64,000 bases of DNA from Methylobacterium sp. Leaf91 (GTDB lineage: Bacteria > Pseudomonadota > Alphaproteobacteria > Rhizobiales > Beijerinckiaceae). Below the pieces are notes generated by a model that was given only the letters and a program-made list of their open reading frames with translations, did not search any database and was not told the origin of the DNA. The translations under genes were made by a program, and so were the position numbers. Below are positions 51,966 through 61,416 of this stretch, in pieces. Numbering within the stretch: the first letter of the stretch is position 1; each line of letters opens with the position of its first letter. The stretch covers positions 136,996 through 200,995 of the forward strand of contig NZ_LMMP01000003.1 in assembly GCF_001422815.1 (NCBI RefSeq), given 5' to 3'.

Positions 51966-54900
51966 TTAAGGCACCTGTGCGAACGTGCAGGCCCAGAGCA
52001 GCATGCCCTTGCTGGTGTCGCCCGTGTAGGAGGCAGCCCCAGTGTCATCGTAGAAGTAGAAGCGCGTATCGATCGCCGTCAGCGCCGCCGTGCTGGTGAG
52101 AACGAGGAGCCAGTAATCGGCGCTCACCTTCACCAGGGTCGCCGTAGCGCCGGTGAAGGCCGCCCCGGCGGTTGCCAGAGCGCCCAGCGTACCCGTCCCG
52201 AGGTTGAAGACGACGCGGGTGTAGGTGCCCGTATTCGCTGGGTCGAAGAGGTCAAGGCGACCCCTGGTCCTGCCGTTAGGCTTGATGCCGTAAATTGCCC
52301 TGAACTTCTTGCCCGAGGTGAGCCCGGTCGCGTGCCAGAGGATGCTCTTGCTGCCGGAGGCGGCTGTCTCGGAGACCAGGGTAGCAAGCGCGCCATCTGG
52401 CCCCGTGGGACCGCCCGCGACCAAGACGGGCGCGGAGAGGCCAGACTTGATCCATGACGCATGGCTGAGATCGTTCGGTGCGATCGTCAGGTTGCCGGCC
52501 TGATCGAACTTGGTCATCACCTTCGGGCCATCGACCGGGGAGACGACGCCCGAACCGTTCTTCGCCCGCATCCAGGTCTGCCGATAGCCAAACTCGAACA
52601 CGTCGTCATAGGTGTCGGATTGGTTCGGGCCATACGCCCCCAGAGGGATGACCGTGGCATCCGCTGCCACCTTGCCAAAGCCGTCCGCGCGAAGGAGTTC
52701 GATCGTGCGCGCGTTGGGAGAAAGTGACTGCCGGAAGGTATGGCGGGCCGCTGTGCCGGTCAGGGCTGCGGAGGTGTAGGTTGGGGCGGAGGGGGCCACA
52801 TCATCTGCCGTCGCGCGGATCGGCGAACCGGCGGCGGGAACGAAGTTGCTGATGTCCGCCCCGGAATCCGTCGAGAGCGCGCCCTCCACCGTATAGGTCT
52901 CGGCGTCCGCCAGCGTGCCGGATACGATCACGGTTCGGGTGGAGGCGTTAAGCGGTATCGCGGTCCATGCGGTCGCGCCGGCTGCGCGGTAGCGTCCGAC
53001 GAGGGATAGATCGTCCCGAGCCGGGGTCGCGCAGGTGAGCTTCAGGAAGGCGACCGTCGTTCCCCCGTTCACCGCGGCGCGCTCGATCGTGACGACGAGG
53101 TTGCTCGGGGACGGCGCGTCCGTGGCGCCGACCGTGTGCGTGGCCAGCGCCGTCAGGTCGCCGGCCGTGCCCCGCATGGAGACGCCGCGCGCCTGATACT
53201 CAATGGCATCGCCCTTGGCGTATCCGGCGAGGAGGACGCTGCCGGCGCCAGCCAGGGCAGAAGCTGTCTGCCACGCCGTCGTGCCGGCCTTGCGGCTGAG
53301 CACCTGGAACGTGGCGAGGGGCGTCGTTCCCGACGGGTTGGGGCGAAGGTTGACCACCACCGGGTAGGGGTTGGCGGGCGTTGCGAGGCTCGATGCGGAC
53401 GTGCCGGAATCGACGCTGACGATGATCGGCGCGACGGGAATGCTGACCGGCTGATCCACCGGTGCGCCGGCGCGGCCGCTCCAGGCCGGCGGGACATCGG
53501 CGGCGACCAATGCCTCGATCTCGGGCGCGTGCGGGATCAGGGTGAGCGCCGCGGTGAAGTCCTTTTGCGGCTGGATGCCCTTCACGGTGCACGCCTGCGA
53601 GATCCGGGTGGCCTTCCCGAACATGACGAGGTCGTCCATCTCCGGCAGCTGGCCGGGCCCGTCGAGGATCAGGACGTTCGATGTGCCCGCCACCGTCCGG
53701 ACCGGGAACACGTTCGAAGTGCCGTCCTTATAGCGAACCCGGGCCGCGTAAGCCTGCCCCTCCTCCATGGTCACCATTTCGTCGAGCATAAGGGCCGACA
53801 GGCTTTCCGGCTTCAGGATGATGCGGGCGGCGACCTGATCGCGGTCGAGGACGTCGTGTGAGAGTTCAACCCTGTCGCCGCGGGTCGGCACCAGGCTCTC
53901 GAAGTCCTGCGTGACCGTGAAGGTGTCGAGCCGAAGCATGATCTCGTACTGGCGCTTCCTGGCTTCCTTCCAGACCTGACCCGGGTTGGTGATGCCGGGC
54001 AGTTCGAGCTTCTCGATGACCTTCGGCTGACCGACGAAGCCCGGCCACGGCACGATCCGGTCGGCCTTGATGAAGCTGTTGGTCTCGTCGAGGAAGCTGA
54101 CGCGGAAGGCGTCGGGAAAGGTCAGGTAGGACCGCTCCCCCTTGAAGCCCCAGCTGTTGCGCGGCGTGATGTGGGCGGCCACGGTATCGAGGGCCCGGTC
54201 GATGACGACGCCCCAGCGGTCGCCCTTGTCGTGCGGGCTAGCGCGGCCGGCGGCGGCGATATCGGACAGCACGTCCAGGACAGACGCCTCGTAATCGTGG
54301 ATCCGGTTGTAGGTCAGGCCGTTCGCGACACAGTAGGCGTGCCAATCGCCCAGCGCGTCGACCTCGTCGACCGTGAGCGGATAGGCGCCGGCCGGGCCCG
54401 TCAGGACGTGCCGGAACAGCGAGGCCGGGTTCTGCGTCTCGCGCTCGATCCACGTGCCAGAGGCCGCATCCCAATCCGGGCAGATGCAGAAGGCGTCGCA
54501 ATTGTATTCGTCGAGTGTGCCGTTCAGCTGACCCGTCGCGCGGATGCGGATGGCCGAGACCGCCAGCGGCGCGTCGAAGTTGATCGGGTATTCGGGGCGG
54601 AACGAGCGCAGGGCCGACCATTGCGAACGGCCGGTGCGCTGGATCTCTTTCTTGGAGAAATCCTGGTCCGGCCGGTCGAAGTCGCCGCTGGTGCGGGTGA
54701 TCTCGACCTCGTAGAGGCCGCGATCGGTCACGTCGTAGGCGAAGGTCCGCGTGAACGGCTTACCGGAGAGCTTGGCGTAGACCGAGATCGGCCGCGTGGT
54801 CCACGTCTCTGTGCCGACCTTGCGGTAGCGCAGGGTGAACGTCGCCTCGACACCGACCTTCTTGCCATCCTTGTCGAGACCGCCGAGACCACCGGGGAAG

Positions 54901-55769
54901 CCGATATCGATCGAGAACGAGGAGATGTCCGCCTTCGTGAACCGGGTTTGCGGGCCTGCGCCGGGGCCAGCGTTGAGCAGTTCGATCGACAGCGCGCGCT
55001 CGACGACCTGACGCGGGGTCAGCGTCAGCGGCGCGTCGCCCACCCGCCCCTCACGGTGCTCGGCCGTGACTTCCTGGTACTTCTCGATCGGCGTCTCACC
55101 GATGCGATGGTTGCGCGTGGCGATCGGGCCGTAGCCGTGGATGAAGTTCGCGGTGACGAAGCGGTCGTCCCCGACCGATTCCGTGTAGGGCAGCATCCCA
55201 TAGGGCGGCGTGGAGCGGTGGAAGCCGAGGAGGCCGGGCACGATACCGTCGGGCTGCGCCTGGTTGCGCAGGCCCTGGATGCCGTAGGTGGCCGCGTCCT
55301 TCTTGTCGCTGCGGATCGGGATCAGCGCGTTGATGAGCAGCGTGCCGGCAAGCAGCGTCGTCGCTGTGATGGCGCCGGACAGCACGGTTCCGAGAGCGCC
55401 GGTACCGACACCGCCCAGACCACCGAACAGCAACTCACCGGCCAGCATCGGGCCGTAGAACTGACCGGCGGCCACAGCTGCCACCGTCAGGGCGATGGTC
55501 AGTACGTTCTTTAGGATGTCGCCCTGCGGCACGACCCGGATCAGCACCTGCGTGCCCGGCTTCGGCTTCACCGCGTGCCAGAGCGCATCCGCGATCGGAT
55601 GACCGTTCAGGGTGACCCGGAAGTACGCGCCGCCCAGCCTGCGCCCTGCCGGCATGGCCTCGGCGACCATCTGAGCGATGGTCTGGTCGGGGGCGACCGT
55701 GAACTCGACCCGGTCGCGGGTCGGGTCGAGCAGGTGCGGCTGTGCGAGAACGCGGACCGGTGCGTTCAT
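51966..55769 (-). CDS. Host-specificity protein J-like tail tip protein
   Basis: A 1,267-residue protein. The N-terminal 160 residues include a membrane-like region (VLTIALTVAAVAAGQFYGPMLAGELL), followed by the J-type blocks GLRNQAQPDGIVPGLLGFHRSTPPYGMLPYTESVG and ATRNHRIGETPIEKYQE. Next is an IgG/TipJ-like segment around YSIDIGF and FTRTFAYDVTDRGLYEVEITR, then two fibronectin-like repeats near the C-terminal third (VVNLRPNPSGTTPLATFQVLSR). It is the central tail tip or baseplate protein that binds the receptor. ATG 55769 overlaps the NlpC/P60 stop (ATGA). Confidence 0.88.
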   Translation of the reverse strand: MNAPVRVLAQPHLLDPTRDRVEFTVAPDQTIAQMVAEAMPAGRRLGGAYFRVTLNGHPIADALWHAVKPKPGTQVLIRVVPQGDILKNVLTIALTVAAVAAGQFYGPMLAGELLFGGLGGVGTGALGTVLSGAITATTLLAGTLLINALIPIRSDKKDAATYGIQGLRNQAQPDGIVPGLLGFHRSTPPYGMLPYTESVGDDRFVTANFIHGYGPIATRNHRIGETPIEKYQEVTAEHREGRVGDAPLTLTPRQVVERALSIELLNAGPGAGPQTRFTKADISSFSIDIGFPGGLGGLDKDGKKVGVEATFTLRYRKVGTETWTTRPISVYAKLSGKPFTRTFAYDVTDRGLYEVEITRTSGDFDRPDQDFSKKEIQRTGRSQWSALRSFRPEYPINFDAPLAVSAIRIRATGQLNGTLDEYNCDAFCICPDWDAASGTWIERETQNPASLFRHVLTGPAGAYPLTVDEVDALGDWHAYCVANGLTYNRIHDYEASVLDVLSDIAAAGRASPHDKGDRWGVVIDRALDTVAAHITPRNSWGFKGERSYLTFPDAFRVSFLDETNSFIKADRIVPWPGFVGQPKVIEKLELPGITNPGQVWKEARKRQYEIMLRLDTFTVTQDFESLVPTRGDRVELSHDVLDRDQVAARIILKPESLSALMLDEMVTMEEGQAYAARVRYKDGTSNVFPVRTVAGTSNVLILDGPGQLPEMDDLVMFGKATRISQACTVKGIQPQKDFTAALTLIPHAPEIEALVAADVPPAWSGRAGAPVDQPVSIPVAPIIVSVDSGTSASSLATPANPYPVVVNLRPNPSGTTPLATFQVLSRKAGTTAWQTASALAGAGSVLLAGYAKGDAIEYQARGVSMRGTAGDLTALATHTVGATDAPSPSNLVVTIERAAVNGGTTVAFLKLTCATPARDDLSLVGRYRAAGATAWTAIPLNASTRTVIVSGTLADAETYTVEGALSTDSGADISNFVPAAGSPIRATADDVAPSAPTYTSAALTGTAARHTFRQSLSPNARTIELLRADGFGKVAADATVIPLGAYGPNQSDTYDDVFEFGYRQTWMRAKNGSGVVSPVDGPKVMTKFDQAGNLTIAPNDLSHASWIKSGLSAPVLVAGGPTGPDGALATLVSETAASGSKSILWHATGLTSGKKFRAIYGIKPNGRTRGRLDLFDPANTGTYTRVVFNLGTGTLGALATAGAAFTGATATLVKVSADYWLLVLTSTAALTAIDTRFYFYDDTGAASYTGDTSKGMLLWACTFAQVP

Positions 55770-56323
55770 ACGGGGGCGGCCTGACGCTTCAGGATATCCG
55801 CGATTGAGATGCCCTGAGCCAGCACAGGTGCAAGAATGCTAGTCGTGGCAGCGATGACCACTAGGAGCTCCGGCGGTATGGCGCTCAAACTCGCCACGAT
55901 CCGTTCCTTGTGCCGGTAGACGCCCACCAGGCGCGGCGCCCACTTGCCGGTGGAGTAGTCGACGAGGCAGCTATCCTGATCCCGGTCGATGTGGAGCATG
56001 CGACCGCTGCCGGCCGCGATGCCGACGTGATGCGCTAGCCCAGTGCGCTGAAACACGAGGATGTCGAACTCCTGGATGACATCGAGCGACAAGCCATTGG
56101 GGGCGACCTCGACCCAAGGACCAGCGGCCGAAGTCGCCTCGGCAAACACCCCAGCGATCTCCGTGCGCTCCTCAAGTGAAGGCACGGCAGCCGCATAATC
56201 CGGGACTGCGATACCGAGTTGCTCGGCGTAGACGAGGCGCGCGAGCCCCCAGCACGCGATACCATCGCGCGTGAGACCGCCGACCTGCCAGGGCAGGCCG
56301 ATGTAGTCGGCAGACCAATGCAT
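55766..56323 (-). CDS. NlpC/P60 family tail peptidase
   Basis: A 185-residue protein. The catalytic cysteine is in GGLTRDGIACWGLARLVYAEQL (residues about 15-36) and the histidine in GLAHHVGIAAGSGRMLHI. It cleaves peptidoglycan cross-links during DNA injection or tail assembly. A hydrophobic C-terminal stretch (LLVVIAATTSILAPVLAQG) is unusual and may touch the next protein. ATG 56323 is chosen from the frame to 56434 since it precedes the family region. It is coupled to the J-like gene. Confidence 0.88.
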   Translation of the reverse strand: MHWSADYIGLPWQVGGLTRDGIACWGLARLVYAEQLGIAVPDYAAAVPSLEERTEIAGVFAEATSAAGPWVEVAPNGLSLDVIQEFDILVFQRTGLAHHVGIAAGSGRMLHIDRDQDSCLVDYSTGKWAPRLVGVYRHKERIVASLSAIPPELLVVIAATTSILAPVLAQGISIADILKRQAAPV

Positions 56324-56330
56324 GAAGAGC

Positions 56331-56837
56331 CTACGGAAAGAGGCCAGGGAACCGAGCCGGCGAGAAGCGCCCGGACGGCCACGGCTCGGAGGTGTAGGGC
56401 TCGCGCGAGATGTCGAGCGACACGGCATCGGCATCGTAGGACGCCTTCACGCCGCGCAGGTTGGCGTAGCGGGCCTCGACGACGTCCGGCGTTAGGGCCA
56501 TGACTACCGTCAGGTCGACGCGTGCCGGCGAGGAGATTGCGCGCAACGGCGCGGCCATGTCCGGGGCGACGTTCTCGAAGGCCAGGGTGGTCTTCGGAGG
56601 CGTATCCTTCTCGTCGTCGGGCATGATCGCGCCCATGATGACGAAGTCGTAGTCCTGCCCCTGGTGGCGGGTTCCGTAGCGGAGCGGGTCCATCGAGAAC
56701 ATCATCGTCGGATCGCTCGACAGGTAGACCGGCGCCGGCAGGGTGGCGTGCGTGATCTTGATCAGCATCACCGGCCCGTCGTCGGTCGCCGAGGCGTTCA
56801 TCGCCTGGCGGGCGTTCAGCGAGATCAGGCGGCCCAT
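56331..56837 (-). CDS. Phage minor tail protein (DUF1833)
   Basis: A 168-residue protein: the start MGRLISLNARQAMNASATDD and strand TLPAPVYLSSDPTMMF match the DUF1833 minor tail family, with DFVIMGAIMPDDEKDTPPKTTLAFENV. ATG 56837 is chosen; the frame extends to 56936 in an overlap with the neighbour. It overlaps the upstream tail gene by 13 bases. Its role is tail tip assembly, by position. Confidence 0.82.
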   Translation of the reverse strand: MGRLISLNARQAMNASATDDGPVMLIKITHATLPAPVYLSSDPTMMFSMDPLRYGTRHQGQDYDFVIMGAIMPDDEKDTPPKTTLAFENVAPDMAAPLRAISSPARVDLTVVMALTPDVVEARYANLRGVKASYDADAVSLDISREPYTSEPWPSGRFSPARFPGLFP

Positions 56838-57265
56838 GAGTACAGCACCGTCATAGGGACCGGGACGACGAAGGACATGCCGCGCGAGCGGGTGCCGGCG
56901 CTGGGAGCGGTGCCGCCGAACTGAACCAGCCACCACTTGGAGTTCAGCAAGGCCGCGCCGTTTGCCGTCAGGATCGGCTCGCCGGCCGTCGTCAGGATCG
57001 GGATGCCGCCACGGGTCTGGTCAGGAAACCAGAACGGGCGGACACCACCACCGGTATCGACGTCCCAGAAGCGCTCGAGAGTGGTGAACTGCTCGGCGTC
57101 GATCTTGATCGACTGCAGGATCGGCTTGCCGACGGCCGACGAGCCGCGGCGCAGCTTCGGGACGCCCCGCTCGGGCGCGGTCTGCAACCGGCCTTCGCGG
57201 AGTCCCTCGTTGAACCCCTCGGCGAGAACGCGCTGAGGAAGCGATGCGGGCCAGACGGGGATCAT
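56825..57265 (-). CDS. Phage minor tail protein
   Basis: A 146-residue protein: MIPVWPASLPQRVLAEGFNE, an ERFWDVDTGGGVRPFWFPDQTRGG core, and a final WLVQFGGTAPSAGTRSRGMSFVV strand. The N-terminus resembles phage tail proteins that follow the tape measure (lambda gpM-like position). ATG 57265 is the first start. It overlaps the tape-measure stop by four bases. Confidence 0.75.
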   Translation of the reverse strand: MIPVWPASLPQRVLAEGFNEGLREGRLQTAPERGVPKLRRGSSAVGKPILQSIKIDAEQFTTLERFWDVDTGGGVRPFWFPDQTRGGIPILTTAGEPILTANGAALLNSKWWLVQFGGTAPSAGTRSRGMSFVVPVPMTVLYSWAA

Positions 57266-60200
57266 CGAGTAGCGACCCTCGGCTGGTTCATGGCTTGCTG
57301 CCCTTGACGGGTGCTCGCGCCCCGAACGAATGCCTCACGGATGACGATCTCATCCCGCTGGCCACCACGCCCGTCGGGCACCTGGCGCTTCTCGACCCGG
57401 GCGTCCTCGAACTGGTTGACGATCCGCACGTCGAGAGGCTGCGGCGCGTTCGAGTTGGCCGGGCCATCGAACTTCGGCACGTAGCCGGCGGCAAACCGCG
57501 GCAGGCGGTTCTCGTTCATCGCCTTGATGACCGGGCCGAAGCGCCGGGTCGCATCCGCGTTGACGATCGACTCGCCGTTCGAGATCATCGCCAGGATGCT
57601 GTCGGATGTGCCGGCGCCGGGCCCGTAGACCACGCCGGCCGGCGTCATGCCGGTGGCGTACTTGGGCAGGATGCTCGACAGGAAGGTGCCGATTGAGCCG
57701 CCGTCCTTGCTCGACCCGGCGAACATCATCGAGACCGCGCTATCAAGCACCTTGTCGGACAAGCGCGAGGCCAGACGGCCTAGGGCGTTCGACATGGCGG
57801 TGGTCAGGGATGCGCCCTGCGAAAGATCGTTCTTGAGATCCTTCAGGAACCCGCCCGTCGCGCTCTTGGTCTCCGACAAACGCTGGATGTCCCGCAGGCG
57901 GTCGCGATAGGTCTCGAACTCCTTGGTGCCTTCCTCGGCGTAGCTGCGCGCGCCCATGTAGGCGGACTGCTCTTCGGGGGTCCGACCGAGCGCGCTATAG
58001 GCGTTCGCGGTATCGCGCTCGAACCGCGACGAGAGGGCGGAGGAGGCCGCGGTCTGACGAGCGTCCGCGACGGATTGATATGCCGAGCGCTGAGCCAGCA
58101 GTTCCGCCGTCAGATCCTTAGACTTGGCTGCCAGTAATTCCTCAGCGGTCTTGAACCTTATTCCGATCTCTTCGCCATTCTCACGAGCGGCGTTCAACTG
58201 CTCTTGGACCGCCCGAAGGTACTCCTGGCGGGACGCGCTCTGGTCGTAGGCAGCGGTTTCAGCGCGCATGGCGATGACACGCTCGTTCGATGCCCGGGCG
58301 GGAGCGTTGTTTCCTGTCACGCGGGACTGGCCATAGTCCAGGATGTCCTGGACCGTGGCGTTCCCGTTCTTGAAGACGCGCTGGTTCGACGCCGCGGCTG
58401 CGGGATCGATAGAGGCGGCATTGGCCGAGGGGTCCGCGCGGAGCATGCGCTTGGCGCCTTCCGGGCCGAGGAAGTAGCCGAGCTGCACGTTACGCTGAGA
58501 AGCCTCGATGCCCGACTTCAGCAGTGAATTGGTGATCTCCTGAAGGTAGATTGCGACGTACTTCTCATTGATCGCCTTGTCGGTCCTCAGCCGTGCGATC
58601 CGCTCGTCTGCCTCCTTTCGGTTCGCGCTGGATGCATCGATCTCGGCGGCTGCCTCGGAATCGTACTGCCGATAGAGATTGACGAACGTACTCTTGATGA
58701 ACTGGCCCGCTCCGAGCGCCGACGAGTCTGGGTTCTTCGCGTTATTGTTGCCCCTGCTCTCGGCCATGATGGTGGTCGCGACGGCATCATTCGGAATGGC
58801 CGTCGAGCGAAGGACCGCCTGGCGGTTCTGTGCGGCGAGGGCAGCCAACGCAGAGGTGCGCGCCTCGTTGAGCGTCTCGATCGACACCGTGCGCCGGCCG
58901 GCATCGCCCGCCTTCCGAGCCTGATCGACGAGCTGATCGTACTGATGGTTCACCTGCGCGACGGCGAGGGAATAGCCCTGTAGGTCGGCCGTCGACTTCG
59001 CGAAATCGGCCTGCTTCAGCGCGGACGCAGCTGCGTCGCCACCCTTCGCCAGGTTTGCGCGCAGTTCGACGACCTGGGCATCGAGGGCCTTGTAGGTTTC
59101 GAGCGCCTCCTGCGCGCCAGCGTTGACCTTGGGGTCTGGGCTGAGCAGAACCGTGGACAGGCCTTTACCGATCCGATCCCGGACCGCTTCGAGCGCCTCG
59201 ATGCTGGCAAGCTCGGGGTTGACGAGCTTCGTGGCGCGGCTGGTCTGGTTCGCAATCTCGTCGGCCTGGGCGCGCGCCGGAGCATTGCGGGCGGTGTCCG
59301 CCTGGGTCTGCAGATCGGAAACCACTTTGCGCTGCCGGGTCGCCTCGGCCTCGTAGAGGTAGGAGTTTGAGCGATTGCCGTACTTCGAGCGCGAGGCTTC
59401 GAGCTCGTTCAGTCGGGCCTGCGCGTCCGCGATCCGCTTCTCGAACGTATCGGTGCCCTCGCCGAACAAGGCCTTGCCGATGAAGTTGATGTTGTCGGAG
59501 AAGCCCTGCTTCGTCCGCTCCCACTCGCGCGAGAGGTCGCCCATCTGGGTCGAAGCCTTGGTCAGCGTCGCCGGCAGCGCGTCGAGAACGACCTTGACGG
59601 CTCCGGTCTGGTCGCCCGCCGCGGCCAGCTTCTTCGCCATATCGCCCGCGCCGCCGCCGAGCGGACCGAGCTTCGCCTCCAGTGTGTCGACACCGGTGGC
59701 GACGTTCGCAAGAGCGCCGGCCAGTTCGCGGGTTGCGTCGGGGATTTCCTGTTTCGTCGTGGCGGCGTAATCGCGCTGGATCTTGATCAGGTCGCCGAAG
59801 AACTGCGGCGCGATGCGACCGGTGGAGGCGTAGACGCCGGCCATCTCGCGGGCAGATGCGATCGACACCTCGCCCTGACGCGCCGACGCCTCAGCCGTGG
59901 CGTTCATCTGCGCGACAGTGGCACCGCTGAGACGACCTATACCGTTCAGCGAGACCTGAGCCTCCCGCTGTCCCGCCGAATAGGTGCTGTAGGCGTAGGC
60001 GAGCGTGCCGCCGATGGTAGCAATGACGCCGGCCGTCGCAGTGAGCGGCGTGACGAGCTTTCCGATCGCCTCGCCGATGCCGGCGATCATGCCACCGACG
60101 CCCTGACCGGGGCCAAGGATCTGGGCCAGCTGCGGGCCCTGCTGCATAAGGATGGTCAGCGGTGACGCCCCGCTGGCGGCGGAGGCGACCACGTCCGAGA

Positions 60201-61074
60201 CCTGATAGGTTACGTTCTGCAGCTGATCCGCCCGCAGGCCGCCGGCGCGCTGACGATCAGCGCTTTTGGCGAGCTCGTCGTAGGTCGTCCGAGCCTTCGC
60301 CACAGCGGCGGTATGCTCGTTGACCCGGATCGACCCCTTCGCCAGCAATTCGTCCGCATTGGCGACCGCTGCGTTCATGCGAAGCTGCGCGGCACCGAGA
60401 GGGTCGATGACCTCACGAAGAGCGCTGGCCCGCTTCTCCAGGTCTTCCTGCGCGCGTGCTGCCTCCTCGAACACCTCGGCCGATGCGCGGGCAGACTTCA
60501 CCGGAGCGGCGTTCACGCCATAGGCGGCCGAGACGTTCGCCTGATTGGTAGCAGCCATCTGAGCGGCACGAGCATCCCAAAGGGCGGCGGCGCGGCGCTC
60601 CTCTTCGTCGGCAGCGCGCGCGGCTTCCTCGAACACATCGGCCGACGCACGAGCGGATTTCGATGGCGTGGCGCCGATGCCGTAGATCGACGAGAGGTTC
60701 GCCTGGGTCGTCGTCGCGAACTGGGCGGCGCGAGCCTCGGCGATGGCCGCGTTGCGGCGCTCCGCTTCCTCAGCGGCCCGAAGTTGCTGCTCGAACACGC
60801 CAGCCGAACTACGCGCCGACGTGCTGGGCCCGGCCTCAACGCCGAGAAGCGAATTGATGCTGCTCTGCGCCCTTCCGGCAGCCTCTGCTTCCTTGGCGGC
60901 TTGCGCGAGGCGCTGGAACCGCTGAACCTGTCGATCTGAGGCGGTGCCGGCTCTGTCCATCGACACGACCACGCCGTCGAACGCCTGCTTTCCAGCGGCG
61001 CCCACGTCGCCAAACTCGCGCTTGACTTCAGCGCCACCCTCGACACCGAGGCGGATTGCGACAGATTGGGTCAT
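57262..61074 (-). CDS. Tail tape measure protein with lytic transglycosylase domain
   Basis: A 1,270-residue protein. Residues about 70-230 hold three tandem repeats of some 52 residues (SARSSAGVFEQQLRAAEEAE, SARASADVFEEAARAADEEE, SARASAEVFEEAARAQEDLE), a coiled-coil region. A hydrophobic stretch lies in the middle (GVIATIGGTLAYAYSTYSAG). An SLT-like lytic domain around AVATTIMAESRGNNNAKNPDSSALGAGQFIKSTF contains the catalytic-type glutamate in AESRG. It sets tail length and helps cut peptidoglycan on injection. ATG 61074 has GGGAGG just upstream; GTG 61077 is the alternative. Confidence 0.92.
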   Translation of the reverse strand: MTQSVAIRLGVEGGAEVKREFGDVGAAGKQAFDGVVVSMDRAGTASDRQVQRFQRLAQAAKEAEAAGRAQSSINSLLGVEAGPSTSARSSAGVFEQQLRAAEEAERRNAAIAEARAAQFATTTQANLSSIYGIGATPSKSARASADVFEEAARAADEEERRAAALWDARAAQMAATNQANVSAAYGVNAAPVKSARASAEVFEEAARAQEDLEKRASALREVIDPLGAAQLRMNAAVANADELLAKGSIRVNEHTAAVAKARTTYDELAKSADRQRAGGLRADQLQNVTYQVSDVVASAASGASPLTILMQQGPQLAQILGPGQGVGGMIAGIGEAIGKLVTPLTATAGVIATIGGTLAYAYSTYSAGQREAQVSLNGIGRLSGATVAQMNATAEASARQGEVSIASAREMAGVYASTGRIAPQFFGDLIKIQRDYAATTKQEIPDATRELAGALANVATGVDTLEAKLGPLGGGAGDMAKKLAAAGDQTGAVKVVLDALPATLTKASTQMGDLSREWERTKQGFSDNINFIGKALFGEGTDTFEKRIADAQARLNELEASRSKYGNRSNSYLYEAEATRQRKVVSDLQTQADTARNAPARAQADEIANQTSRATKLVNPELASIEALEAVRDRIGKGLSTVLLSPDPKVNAGAQEALETYKALDAQVVELRANLAKGGDAAASALKQADFAKSTADLQGYSLAVAQVNHQYDQLVDQARKAGDAGRRTVSIETLNEARTSALAALAAQNRQAVLRSTAIPNDAVATTIMAESRGNNNAKNPDSSALGAGQFIKSTFVNLYRQYDSEAAAEIDASSANRKEADERIARLRTDKAINEKYVAIYLQEITNSLLKSGIEASQRNVQLGYFLGPEGAKRMLRADPSANAASIDPAAAASNQRVFKNGNATVQDILDYGQSRVTGNNAPARASNERVIAMRAETAAYDQSASRQEYLRAVQEQLNAARENGEEIGIRFKTAEELLAAKSKDLTAELLAQRSAYQSVADARQTAASSALSSRFERDTANAYSALGRTPEEQSAYMGARSYAEEGTKEFETYRDRLRDIQRLSETKSATGGFLKDLKNDLSQGASLTTAMSNALGRLASRLSDKVLDSAVSMMFAGSSKDGGSIGTFLSSILPKYATGMTPAGVVYGPGAGTSDSILAMISNGESIVNADATRRFGPVIKAMNENRLPRFAAGYVPKFDGPANSNAPQPLDVRIVNQFEDARVEKRQVPDGRGGQRDEIVIREAFVRGASTRQGQQAMNQPRVATR

Positions 61075-61100
61075 CACGCCTCCCGCTCGAAGAGATCAGA

Positions 61101-61416
61101 ATGAAACGCACGCATTTGGCTATCGGACTTTTTTTTCGTTGCAACTTGTTCTGTCGCTCTTGCAGACAAGCGAGGAGTTACCGAAGCAGACCGCAATATT
61201 GATAAGTTTTGCCGCCTGCAATCAAAGGGTTCTCCTGAAAATTTTTCAGAATGCAAGAAAGACAGCGTGGTCGGGATGGTTGGCCTGCAAGTATTGTCTT
61301 CCGGATCGGATGATCCCGAATATAAAGAGGCGATTAATAGATGTATTGAGATGAATTACATTATACAGGGAATGGTCAATTGGGAGGAGGCATATGAATG
61401 CGTAAAGCGCCGCTAG
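61101..61416 (+). pseudogene. Secreted small cysteine-containing protein split by a T8 tract
   Basis: From ATG 61101 the plus-strand frame reads MKRTHLAIGLFF and then shifts. With seven instead of eight T in the tract at 61129-61136, the frame continues VATCSVALA (a normal signal-peptide end), then DKRGVTEADRNIDKFC to the TAG at 61414-61416. This gives 104 residues with four cysteines after cleavage and a C-terminal tail YECVKRR. The strand is opposite to the tail genes and the DNA is AT-richer than them, so it is an inserted accessory gene. In this sequence it is out of frame. Confidence 0.65.
61129..61136 (+). other. T8 homopolymer tract inside a signal peptide
   Basis: Eight consecutive T follow GGAC. 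Seven would keep a 104-residue secreted protein in frame, so gain or loss of one T switches the product. Confidence 0.6.

Noticed and set aside
54171..55514. 447-codon plus-strand frame opposite the J-like gene
   Set aside because: Shadow of the tail tip gene; the composition is a mirror of its codons.
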